In this document: positions 44,384 through 53,229 of the stretch, one piece after another
Layout: the number at the start of each line of letters is the position of its first letter
Numbering within the stretch: position 1 is the stretch's first letter
NCBI GenBank assembly: GCA_016699535.1
Contig: CP064980.1
Span: forward strand, 62,001-126,000
Reading direction: 5' to 3'
DNA: 64,000 nt
DNA from: Myxococcales bacterium
GTDB taxonomy: Bacteria; Myxococcota_A; Polyangia; Polyangiales; GCA-016699535
The notes under the pieces: generated by a model
What the model saw: only the letters and a program-made list of their open reading frames with translations
Told to the model about the DNA's origin: nothing
Database searches by the model: none
Translations under genes and position numbers: made by a program

Positions 44384-45511
44384 TTAATCACACAAAGGTC
44401 GTTGTTGCTCAGTCGGCAAGTGCACCAAACGCAACGGAAGTTGAAGATTGACATATCCCTCGAGCACTGGAAGTTCGATGCTTTTTGCAGCACTTAGTAA
44501 ACATTCACGCAAACTCACATCGCCAGTTTCATCATCCATAATACAAGACTGGCTGATCTCTCCATGAGGGTTGAACTGAATAGCGACCTTTACCACACCA
44601 CCGGTCACACCCGTTCCACAACTGTGTTCAAGACAGCGGTGTCCCGCCTTATCAAGTGCTTTTTGAATGTTCTGCAACTGCGTCGCACTGAGTTCCGCAA
44701 AAGGTGCGCCCGGAGCAATAGCAGGCAGCCCCGAACACAAACCTTCTTTACTCCGCTGCTTTGCAAGTCCGGGTTTGCCTAAGGTTGCCGAAGCCGGAAG
44801 TACCACAGCAAAGGCAGTAGCGAGATCAAGTGTCGAAATTGCCTTTAACACACGGTGTATCTGCCCAAGCGCAATATCGTCTTCGGCAACCACATAGGCA
44901 CCGTCGAAAACACCGTCATAAGCGTCTTTAACTCTCGCTAAAGCATGAGGCAAATCACCTATTGCAAGCTTGTCGGCAAAAGGAGGATTAATCGCTAGCG
45001 AAGTCGTGCGTGCATAGACGCCTTCGTCGGTAAGGAAAACGGCCAGGGCTTGCTCATGAAGATCCATGGGCGATGTCGTCAGCGCCACAACCTTCGGACC
45101 TCGAGCGGCACGGCCAAGCACGCCCCAACGCGTGTGGATTTGTACAGCTTCGATCGTAGCAAGCAGCGGATCGATGTCATCGACAGATTCCGGCACTGGG
45201 CGGTGCGCAACAGCCACATCAGCTCGAAACTGCCAAGGCTGCTCTTTTACATCAAGTAAACATCCGGCATCTGAATGTGTCTGACCGGCACTATCAAGCG
45301 CCTTGATCAGCGCTACGAGATCAGCAAAAGTCTGCTCAGCGCCGATCTCGCGGGCATCAGAGCCTTCAATAATTTGCTCAGGCTCCGGGAATAGCGATTC
45401 AGCACCCTGGCTGATACCAGACTCCTGCTCAGTTGGCATCTGAGCAGCTTCGCCTCCACAGGCCACGAGCACGAGAAGAGTCATCAAAAACGTTGGTTTT
45501 CGAGCAAGCAT
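44384..45511 (-). CDS. Lipoprotein with AgmX/TonB-like C-terminal domain
   Basis: 375 residues from ATG 45511, chosen because the lipoprotein signal MLARKPTFLMTLLVLVACGG (lipobox LVAC) starts there. The C-terminal ~100 residues (GVVKVAIQFNPHGEISQSC, then LRECLLSAAKSIELPVLEG) resemble the TonB/AgmX-like domains common in Myxococcota. The central part is not recognised. It precedes bamD by 2 bases; a role in the envelope is likely. The longer open frame upstream overlaps the divergent CBS gene region and is probably untranslated. Confidence 0.7.
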   Translation of the reverse strand: MLARKPTFLMTLLVLVACGGEAAQMPTEQESGISQGAESLFPEPEQIIEGSDAREIGAEQTFADLVALIKALDSAGQTHSDAGCLLDVKEQPWQFRADVAVAHRPVPESVDDIDPLLATIEAVQIHTRWGVLGRAARGPKVVALTTSPMDLHEQALAVFLTDEGVYARTTSLAINPPFADKLAIGDLPHALARVKDAYDGVFDGAYVVAEDDIALGQIHRVLKAISTLDLATAFAVVLPASATLGKPGLAKQRSKEGLCSGLPAIAPGAPFAELSATQLQNIQKALDKAGHRCLEHSCGTGVTGGVVKVAIQFNPHGEISQSCIMDDETGDVSLRECLLSAAKSIELPVLEGYVNLQLPLRLVHLPTEQQRPLCD

Positions 45512-45662
45512 GCTCAACTCATAGACGCCTAAGAAAAGATAAGCAAGGGCCCGATCTTCGAAGCGGCTTTTTCGGCTGAATGAGCCCATTTTGGGACTGC
45601 GCTTTTGCTTTAGAAGAGTGTGTTTTTGTGCCATAGTCGCAGGCGACAAAGAGAGGTTTACC

Positions 45663-46094
45663 ATGAGTCAAACGACCGTTGCCGATATTATGTCTAAAGG
45701 CGTGGTATCGCTTAGCGCAGAAGAAGAAATCGGCCTTGCTTCGGAAGTTATGGAACTGGGTCGCATACGACATCTTCCTGTAGTTAAAGGAGGTCGATTG
45801 CTTGGACTTGTCACGCACCGCGATCTCCTCATCGCGCAAGCCCACTTGCTCACCCATCTTGGTTCTGAAAACGACGAAACAACCTATGTCTCAGCAACAG
45901 CAGCAGACATCATGACCACTGGAATCCGAACCGTGCATCCAGACACTCCCGCTGTGCAAGCTGCAGAAATTCTCGTCGATCATAAAATCGGCTGTCTTCC
46001 AGTTATCGAAGATGAGCGTTTGGTAGGCATTGTAACCGAGGCCGATTTTCTCAAATGGACAATTCGTGAGCTTCAGAAAAACGAGTCGCCATGA
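45663..46094 (+). CDS. CBS-domain protein
   Basis: 143 residues from ATG 45663 with AGAGAGG upstream. Two CBS motifs: TVADIMSKGVVSLSAEEEIG with HLPVVKGGRLLGLVTHRDLL, and TAADIMTTGIRTVHPDTPA with CLPVIEDERLVGIVTEADFL. Paired CBS domains bind adenosine nucleotides and regulate partner proteins. The stop overlaps the next start (ATGA). Confidence 0.88.
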   Translation: MSQTTVADIMSKGVVSLSAEEEIGLASEVMELGRIRHLPVVKGGRLLGLVTHRDLLIAQAHLLTHLGSENDETTYVSATAADIMTTGIRTVHPDTPAVQAAEILVDHKIGCLPVIEDERLVGIVTEADFLKWTIRELQKNESP

Positions 46095-46936
46095 ACGATG
46101 CGAATCATTGTGCCACGACGATCAACCAAAGCAAAATCGCTCCGAGCCGTGTTTGGCTAATCTCTAAAAAGCATATCAACCACACATGCTTTGGCTTGGT
46201 ATTTTTATGTGCTCTTAGCGCTGGCTGTCACCGCAACCCGGCGAAACAAGAGAACCCGCCCCACATCGACACGCGACAAAGCAAAGTTGAAAAACAAGAA
46301 AGCACATCGAAAATCATCGACAAAGGGATGCACGAGTACTTTGATCATAGCACGGTAGCTCGTGACGCCATCGTAGAAGGCGAATTAACTGAAGCAACTT
46401 CAGCCTTCAACCGCTTAGCGACACACACCATTAGCACAAAAAATGCGCCCAAGAACTGGTTGCCATTTTTGGAAACATGGCGCGCTACAGCACGAATTGG
46501 CTCTCAAAGCACCGAGCTGAACCAAGCAGCCGAAGCCGTTGGAAAGCTTGGCGCACAATGTGCAGCATGCCATCAAGCGACCCGTTCGGGCCCGACTTAC
46601 GATCCAAGCGGTTGGGTTGAAGAAATTGTCAGCCTGAAAACGCATATGCTTTTGTTACGCTGGGCTACCGATCGAATGTGGGAAGGCCTCACCGAACCTT
46701 GGGACCGCGCTTGGATAGTCGGCGCAGAAACACTAACTGAGGCGCCTCTAGAGCTACACGAGTTTCACAAGTTCTCAAGTAACAAAGCAGCACAAGTTAA
46801 AGATCTGGCCGTCGAGCTAAAAAGCATTGCCACCCAAGCACTCAAACAAAAAAGCCCTGAAGGCAAAGCGGATGCCTATTCACGCTTGCTTGTCACTTGC
46901 TCCAATTGCCATCGCTTACTTGATCGCGAAAGATGA
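46091..46936 (+). CDS. Two-heme cytochrome c-like lipoprotein
   Basis: 281 residues. A long N-terminus leads to the signal FGLVFLCALSAGC (lipobox SAGC). Two heme-binding motifs, CAACH in the middle and CSNCH near the end, point to a periplasmic electron carrier or redox sensor. No known family recognised. It overlaps the CBS gene and the next phosphatase-family gene (ATGA), so all three are co-translated. Confidence 0.7.
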   Translation: MNDANHCATTINQSKIAPSRVWLISKKHINHTCFGLVFLCALSAGCHRNPAKQENPPHIDTRQSKVEKQESTSKIIDKGMHEYFDHSTVARDAIVEGELTEATSAFNRLATHTISTKNAPKNWLPFLETWRATARIGSQSTELNQAAEAVGKLGAQCAACHQATRSGPTYDPSGWVEEIVSLKTHMLLLRWATDRMWEGLTEPWDRAWIVGAETLTEAPLELHEFHKFSSNKAAQVKDLAVELKSIATQALKQKSPEGKADAYSRLLVTCSNCHRLLDRER

Positions 46937-48316
46937 TCCCTCCGCGACGGGTCATGATTGTGGGCATCGATTGCGCTGCTCCGAAGCTCGTGTTTGATCG
47001 CTTTAAAGATCATCTTCCGAATCTGACACGGATGCGTAAACGCGGGATGTGGGGCCCATTGCGTTCAACCATACCACCCATCACGGTACCAGCTTGGATG
47101 AGCATGGCTTCAGGCTACGATCCTGGCGCACTTGGTCTTTATGGTTTTCGTAAACACGAAGCAGGCTCTTACGATCTAAAGCTTCATGACAGCTCGGACA
47201 TGCATTTGCCTTGCCTTTGGGAACGATTGAGCGCTCAAGGCAAAAAGGCTGCCTCACTTTTTGTTCCCCTAAGCTATCCACCAAAGCCGTTTAACGGATG
47301 GTCAGTCACAGGCTGTCTGACTCCCGATACCGAATGCAACTACACTTGGCCGCAGGATTTCAAACAAGAGTTCGAAACTCACTTTGGTCCTTACCTCATC
47401 GACGCCGCTGAACACCGCCAAGACGATCGCGCCACGCTCTTTGAATCATTGTGCAACATGAGCAAACAACGCTTTGCCGCAGCACGGTATCTATGGAGCA
47501 AGCGTCAACTAGACTTTCTTATGATGGTCGATATCGGCATGGACCGCATGCACCATGCGTTCTGGAAACACGCCGATCCGAATCATCCTGAACATGATCC
47601 GAGCGACCCCAACATTAATATCGTGCGAGATTACTACGCCTATCTTGATAGCGAAATTGGTCAGTTGCTAAGCCTTTGTGATGAAAATACCAGCGTCTTC
47701 GTCGTGAGTGACCATGGAGCCCGCAGCTTACTTGGCGGCGTTAACATCAACGAATGGCTAATTGAGCATGGCTTTTTAAAACTCAAACACCGCCCAAGTT
47801 CGGTGAGCGCACTTCATCCTGAGATGGTTGACTGGAAGTCCACAAGCGCTTGGGCCGAAGGCGGATACTACGCACGACTTTTTATTAATCTGCAAGGGCG
47901 TGAGGCTCAGGGCTGCGTGCCTGCCGAGAACTACGAAGCCTTGCGAAATAGTCTTATGGATAAGCTCAGCTCAATTGATATTGCCGGCAAACAAGCGATT
48001 GCAGCCAAGGCGCTTCGAGCCCAAGATTGTTACGCCAAAGTCGCTAGGGCTGCCGCCGGACTTGATGGTGTTTTTCGACGATCTCAACTACCGAGCCATT
48101 GGTAGTGTCGGTCACGCTTCGTTGTTTAGTCCACACAACGATCGCGGTTTCGATAGCTGTAACCACGACTGGGACGGCGCCCTAATCATGGCTGGCGCGG
48201 GCATCCCAGCCCAGGGTTACATCGCGCACAGCCAGATCACCGATATCGCACCAACGGTGTTAACACTTATGAATCAAGCCATTGATCCAAGCATGGCAGG
48301 CAAGAGCTTACTTTAG
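46933..48316 (+). pseudogene. Alkaline-phosphatase-superfamily protein, frameshifted
   Basis: The reading frame from 46933 ends at 48105, but the family C-terminus continues in the next frame to 48316: HNDRGFDSCNHDWDGALIMAG, then DIAPTVLTLM and MAGKSLL. The first part has the metal site VGIDCAAP, the nucleophile region TIPPITVPAWMSMASG and VVSDHGARS. Joined, it is a type I phosphodiesterase/nucleotide pyrophosphatase-like protein of ~460 residues. The shift lies at about 48040-48065 (near GGCTGCCGCCGGAC). Because essential genes here carry similar one-base shifts, a sequencing indel is as likely as a true pseudogene. Confidence 0.75.
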
Positions 48317-48367
48317 CGGCTTTGAGCAAAACTACGGGCAGATGCCTCATGATTTAGAGCGTAGCCA

Positions 48368-49996
48368 TTGATGAATTCTCTGAAGCTCGCTAATTGCTTG
48401 GGCACTATGCCAGCTTCATCTCTCATCATTGGCCTGGACGGTGCTGATTTGCATCTTGTTCAGGCTATGGGCAAAGAACAACTTCCCCATTTACATGCAT
48501 TAATGGAACGAGGAGCCAGTGCGCATCTACAAAGTGTGCTTCCGCCAGCGACACTTCCGAACTGGTGTACCTTTCTTACCGGCCTAAACCCCGGCAAACA
48601 TGGCGTGTTTGATTTCACAACCCGTAAAAATTATCGCGTCGCGTTTAGCGGAGGCACGCTGCGCGAAGCACCCACGGTGTTTAAGCGTCTCGATGCGCTC
48701 GGCAAGCGGTGCGCATGTCTTTTCTTCCCGGCGACTTGGCCACCAGAAGAGCTGGAGCACGGCTATTTTATTAGCGGTTGGGATGCCCCAGTTGCCTTTG
48801 AAGCTGACGATTCCTACATCTGGCCTCCAAAGCTGCGAGACACGATCAACAGGAAATTTGGCAAAATTAATTTCGATACCGTCGATGAATTCCACACCGA
48901 AGCCAAAGATTGGCACGCGCAGCTTCCTGCAGCACTTTGCACCCGCATCGAAAAGAAAACCGAACTTGTAAGTTTTCTCTTGGATCAAAAACTCTGGGAC
49001 GCCTTCGCCGTTTATTTTGGCGAAAGCGATACAGCATCGCATCATCTTTGGAATTTTTACGATGCCAATTCACCGAGACGACCAAGTGCGCTAAGCCCGC
49101 AAATGACAACGGGCTTAGTAAAGGTTTATGCCGCTTTGGACAAGGCGGTTGGTGTTCTTATCGAGCACGCGGGCAAAGAAAAAGTCGAAGTCACGGTGCT
49201 GAGCGATCATGGCTTTGGAGGCTCTTCAGATAAAGTACTTTATCTGAATCGCGTGCTCGAAGCGCATGGACTGCTTCGTTTCAAACGCAAAGGTCTCAGC
49301 CATTATGTCGCGCGGCTGTGTAAAGAGGCTGGCCTACGTTTCCTTCCACCCTTTGTTCGTGAAAAAGTATTTGCGCTTGCGGGACGCAGCTTGCCCTCCA
49401 TCATCGAATCGCAAGTGCGCTTTTCCACCATCGACATGAAGGGCACAAAAGTTTTTAGTGACGAGCTAAACTACTTTCCGGCATTGCATCTGAATCTCAA
49501 AGAGCGTGAAACACACGGCACCGTGAGACCCGATGAGGTAGCCGCATTGCGTCAACGCATTGAAACCGCATTGCTTGGACTAAAAGATCCCTGGACATCA
49601 AAGCCCGTCATTAAGGCCGTCTATGCTCGAGAAGATCTTTTTGAAGGGGAGTTCCTCGATCGCGCCCCGGATTATCTACTGCAGCTGCATTACGATGAGG
49701 GCTATTCCTACAATCTTATGCCAAGCAGCGCAGCTCCACATGAAGGCGCATGGCGCAAACTCAAAGCACACGAGTATCTCGGTCAAAAAGGACGTAGCCT
49801 TGCAGGTAGTCATCGGGAAACCGGCTTATTCCTTGCTGCCGGCCCAAAAGTTGAAAAACAGGGCCTCATCGAGTGTGACATGGCCACAGCCACCGCCAAT
49901 GCACTTTGCCGCATGGACAACCGTGGCATGTTAGATAGCTTAAAACCGCCAAACTTGGCATTAAAAGAGCATTTTTCACGCCAATTGGCAAGATAA
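48368..49996 (+). CDS. Alkaline-phosphatase-superfamily phosphodiesterase
   Basis: 542 residues. Metal and nucleophile motifs: IIGLDGADLHLV, LPPATLPNWCTFLTGLNPGK, TVLSDHGFGG. The C-terminal part carries DYLLQLH and LAGSHRETGLFLAAGP. Paralogous to the preceding frameshifted gene and in the same orientation, 51 bases on. Substrate unknown; enzymes of this family hydrolyse phosphodiesters, phosphoglycerol or nucleotide linkages, and the neighbouring glycosyltransferase hints at envelope glycan or lipid decoration. Confidence 0.8.
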   Translation: MMNSLKLANCLGTMPASSLIIGLDGADLHLVQAMGKEQLPHLHALMERGASAHLQSVLPPATLPNWCTFLTGLNPGKHGVFDFTTRKNYRVAFSGGTLREAPTVFKRLDALGKRCACLFFPATWPPEELEHGYFISGWDAPVAFEADDSYIWPPKLRDTINRKFGKINFDTVDEFHTEAKDWHAQLPAALCTRIEKKTELVSFLLDQKLWDAFAVYFGESDTASHHLWNFYDANSPRRPSALSPQMTTGLVKVYAALDKAVGVLIEHAGKEKVEVTVLSDHGFGGSSDKVLYLNRVLEAHGLLRFKRKGLSHYVARLCKEAGLRFLPPFVREKVFALAGRSLPSIIESQVRFSTIDMKGTKVFSDELNYFPALHLNLKERETHGTVRPDEVAALRQRIETALLGLKDPWTSKPVIKAVYAREDLFEGEFLDRAPDYLLQLHYDEGYSYNLMPSSAAPHEGAWRKLKAHEYLGQKGRSLAGSHRETGLFLAAGPKVEKQGLIECDMATATANALCRMDNRGMLDSLKPPNLALKEHFSRQLAR

Positions 49997-50091
49997 GCCT
50001 CCGGGCAAATCATCGTCTGTATCCGAGAGCAAGCAAAGTATTTTGGCAGCGCGACTCCGAAAACTAGGTTACATCGATTAGAAGCTCTGTC

Positions 50092-51236
50092 ATGCATACG
50101 GTATTGCACGTCGCGGCTTTGCCCTTTCCTAGCACTCAAGGCACCCAAGCCGCGATCAAGCACATGCTTGAAGCGAGCGCTACACAACATGATACCCATC
50201 TGCTGTGTTACGCCGGCCAAGCCTACGCGCTCGATAAGCAAGCGTACAAGGTGCATCGTCTCTATGATCTTCCAAAAGATTCATCGCTGCGTTCGGGACC
50301 GAGTTTGAAAAAGCTTGCGTTGGATATGCAATTGGTGTGGCAAGTAAGAAAACTGCATGCAGTGCTTGCGCCGAAACTTGTGCTCGCACACCATATCGAA
50401 GCAGCATGGGCTTGCACCATGGCCGGCATTCGACCCTGGGTATTCATTGCGCATAGCAGTCTAGAAGATGAACTAGGCAGTTATTTTCATCGTGCTTTTA
50501 GTCGACCTCTTTCGCTTGCAGGCCGTTATTTGGATCGTGTGGCCACTTTTCGTCCTTATCACCGCTTTGCAGTGACTCCTTGGCTTTGTAAGACTCTCGA
50601 AGGGCGGCATCACAAAAGCTTTTCCTATTTGCCTATTCCTGGCCGATGCATAACACAGCAAGCAACACCCAGAAACGGCAAGCTAGGCAGAGCCTAGGAC
50701 TTGCTGAAAACGATCGGGTAGCTCTTTACGCTGGAAACCTTGATGCCTATCAAGGCCTTGATCCAGTGCTACGGGGTTTCGCGCAAATCAAAAACGACCG
50801 ACCCAAACTTGTTGTTCTTACGGCATCCAATGCCGAAGGATTAGCAAAGCAAATCCTGCAACTCAAACTTGGACCCGATCTTATCGTCTTAGCGCTCGAT
50901 AACACAGAGCAAAGGCAACGCGCTTTATGCAGCGCTGACTTTGCGATTGTTCCACGACAGATTGAGGGAGGACTTCCTGTCAAACTACTTGATGCACTCG
51001 CTCTCGCTCTGCCCATCGTCTGTTCCCCAAAAGCCCTAGCGGGCCTTCCCCTCCAAGCAGGCCTCGTCGTCGCCAAAAACAACTCTGCTCCTGATTTCAA
51101 GGAAGCCATCCAGCACATGTGCCAAACCCTGCAATCACAAACCGAGCGCATAAAACAAAGCCAAAACTACCTAAAAACCCACCACAGCCCCCAAGCCTAC
51201 CTCAACGCCCTCTCCTCTATCCCATCACTTTCATAG
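50092..51236 (+). pseudogene. GT-B glycosyltransferase, frameshifted
   Basis: Two frames together give one group 4-type glycosyltransferase. 50092-50697 has the N-terminal Rossmann half (VLHVAALPFPSTQGTQAAI, then LVLAHHIEAAWACTMAG). 50646-51236 has the C-terminal half (VALYAGNLDAYQGLDPVL, then VPRQIEGGLPVKLLDALALAL with the nucleotide-sugar Glu motif). The frames change by -1 at about 50670-50695, close to the stop TAG at 50695-50697. A single-base insertion restores to one ~380-residue protein. Likely a sequencing indel, otherwise a recent pseudogene. Confidence 0.75.
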
Positions 51237-51283
51237 ACAAAGAGTACTCATCTGTTCGCTAGCAATACGATGCACTCACTGCT

Positions 51284-51421
51284 TTGCCCCGAGAGCCCTA
51301 TCCACGTGCAGGAGCATCTGCCCAGAGCGCGAGAAGGATTTACGGGAAGTTAGGTGCTAACTAGTTTCGCCGTGCCGGTGGTCTTGAAAGCTCCAGCACG
51401 TGGATAGGACTTTCGGGGCAA
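51284..51421 (-). repeat. Variable-arm hairpin element, copy E3
   Basis: Arms 51284-51309 and 51396-51421 pair over 26 bases with one G-T and one C-A site (outer end TTGCCCCGAGAGCCC). After one mismatch, GGAGC/GCTCC continues the stem inward. On the minus strand the interior begins CTTTCAAGACCACCGGCACG and ends GCGCTCTGGGCAGATGCTCC, as in E4. It lies between the glycosyltransferase and the converging NUDIX gene. Confidence 0.9.
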
Positions 51422-51511
51422 GCAAGTTAATCGCTTATGCCCGGGCTATGTCTTTTGACGCTATCAAGGCCGCGCCTCCTTCGGCTCACTTAAGTTAAAC
51501 AAATAAAAATT

Positions 51512-51922
51512 TTAAGGTGCACTCAAAGCAAGACCGACAGCCTCAACAAGCTGATCAAATTCACATAGCTTACTGAAACCATCTAAATCAACCCACCTAA
51601 ATTCAGAATGCTCCTCACTGATTGCAATCTCACCAGAAACAACCCGCCCTCGGTAAACCACAACAACCATGTCTTGCTCAGCACGCTTCGCTAAATAACT
51701 AAGCAAGGGGCGCTCTTCTAGCTCAACATGCAGAGCTGTTTCCTCGAACGCCTCACGTCTTGCAGCCTCTAGCAAGCTTTCCTTAACCTGCACACGGCCT
51801 GAAATCGTTTCCCATTTTCCAGCTGCTGCATCAGAATGCTCCGATCGCTTCAGCGCCAAGACTTTATTCTTCTCAACGATAAGCACTGAAACAGCAACAA
51901 GCGCTCTTACATATGAACTCAT
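51512..51922 (-). CDS. NUDIX hydrolase
   Basis: 136 residues from ATG 51922, chosen because it overlaps the upstream stop (ATGA) and the domain starts there. The Nudix helix is GRVQVKESLLEAARREAFEE (G-x5-E-x7-R-E-x2-E-E). It should hydrolyse a nucleoside diphosphate derivative; the substrate is not evident. Co-translated with the AI-2E-type transporter gene. Confidence 0.85.
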   Translation of the reverse strand: MSSYVRALVAVSVLIVEKNKVLALKRSEHSDAAAGKWETISGRVQVKESLLEAARREAFEETALHVELEERPLLSYLAKRAEQDMVVVVYRGRVVSGEIAISEEHSEFRWVDLDGFSKLCEFDQLVEAVGLALSAP

Positions 51923-53013
51923 GCACTTTCGCTTGTTTTTGGAGGAAGCATACTTGGCCGCAAACCTTCCATACAACGTTTACCGCTTGGACCAAGCAAC
52001 ACAGCAATCCAGCGCAGATCTTCGGTATTGGCCAACCAGATTCGAACCATCATGGTAAGCGGCACGGACAAAAATGCTCCAATTGGGCCAAGAACCCAGC
52101 CCCATACCAACATCGAAAGAAATACAACCAAAGGAGATAGCCCAGCAGCCTTACCAAAGACACGGGGCTCGATGATGTTTCCGATTACAAAGTTGATGAA
52201 TAAATAGCCCGAAGCGATGACCATGGCAGCACCAAAGCCATGCTGCAGGACACCAAGCAACACCGCTGGTACCGCAGCCAGAATCGAGCCGAGCGTTGGG
52301 ATGTAGTTGAGCAAAAATGCAAGCAAACCCCAAAGCCGTGCACCGTCGAGGTCACAAAACCGCGCCCAAAAATAAACGAGAAGTCCAGTCACCACGCTCG
52401 CTACCGTTTTGATGAGCAAGTATTTCTGAATATCATTTGTGGCACGCGCAAACCGCAAAGCAGTGCTCTGGGATTCGCCCATAGCTTCTCGGATTTTTGT
52501 TTTAAAACCTGCTGCTTCGAGTAAAATAAACATGACCACAAGCAATACCAAAAACCACATGGATATAAGGCGCAGCAAATGCTTTGCCGTATCCACTGCA
52601 AACCCCATGGCATAAGCTGGATCAATTGCCTCCTGCAAGGACGAGGCCGCTACATTAATTCCATAGGATGAAAGCCATTGACCAAGCATGGACGTAAGTT
52701 CACCGGCACGCTCTTGATAGGAAGGCAATGAAACCGATAATTTTTCAACACTTACTGCCAGCAGAAACCCGATGGCGAGTAGACAAGCCATATCCACTGA
52801 AAACGCCACAATAACTGATGGCCCGATCGGCAAGCCACGCGAATTCAGTGCGCGAACGACAGGCATGGACACAATCGCAATGAAGATGGCTAATAGAAGC
52901 GGCACAAGAATTGGCGATGCTAATTTAAGCCCCGTCATCACGATAACGAGAGCAGAAAGTATGATAAGAACGCGGCCGCCTTTTCCAAGGTCTACTGACA
53001 TGTCTGGCATCAT
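51919..53013 (-). CDS. AI-2E/PerM-family membrane transporter
   Basis: 364 residues with about eight membrane segments. The family signature region LLAFLLNYIPTLGSILAAVP and FINFVIGNIIEPRVFGKAAG identifies the PerM/TqsA (AI-2E) family of exporters and permeases. Substrate unknown; members include autoinducer-2 exporters and Na+/H+ antiporters. Confidence 0.87.
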   Translation of the reverse strand: MMPDMSVDLGKGGRVLIILSALVIVMTGLKLASPILVPLLLAIFIAIVSMPVVRALNSRGLPIGPSVIVAFSVDMACLLAIGFLLAVSVEKLSVSLPSYQERAGELTSMLGQWLSSYGINVAASSLQEAIDPAYAMGFAVDTAKHLLRLISMWFLVLLVVMFILLEAAGFKTKIREAMGESQSTALRFARATNDIQKYLLIKTVASVVTGLLVYFWARFCDLDGARLWGLLAFLLNYIPTLGSILAAVPAVLLGVLQHGFGAAMVIASGYLFINFVIGNIIEPRVFGKAAGLSPLVVFLSMLVWGWVLGPIGAFLSVPLTMMVRIWLANTEDLRWIAVLLGPSGKRCMEGLRPSMLPPKTSESA

Positions 53014-53229
53014 TCCACAAAAGGGCAGAGAGCGGGAAGAGATCTTCGGAGACTGCTTTTGCCAAGATGTGTTATTTCAAGGAGTTGGACGGAAAAACGA
53101 TCTGCGCCGCCAGCCACAGAGCCTCACATTCCCCTATAAAAAGCCGATAATTTCGCCTTTTTGCAGAAGCGAAGTAGGATCAGGCGTTGTCCACTTGTCT
53201 TGTCAAGGTGTATTTTTTTTCGTCTTCTG
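53014..53229. other. Divergent promoter gap
   Basis: Separates the AI-2E transporter start from the beta-propeller gene. It contains the partial palindrome CACTTGTCTTGTCAAGGTG (53190-53208) just before a T-run and the start at 53230, a possible operator or promoter. Nothing else is evident. Confidence 0.3.

Noticed and set aside
48330..48350. GGGCAGATGCCTC resembling the right end of the hairpin-element interior
   Set aside because: No arms, no TTTCAAGAC end and only a short match; probably chance.
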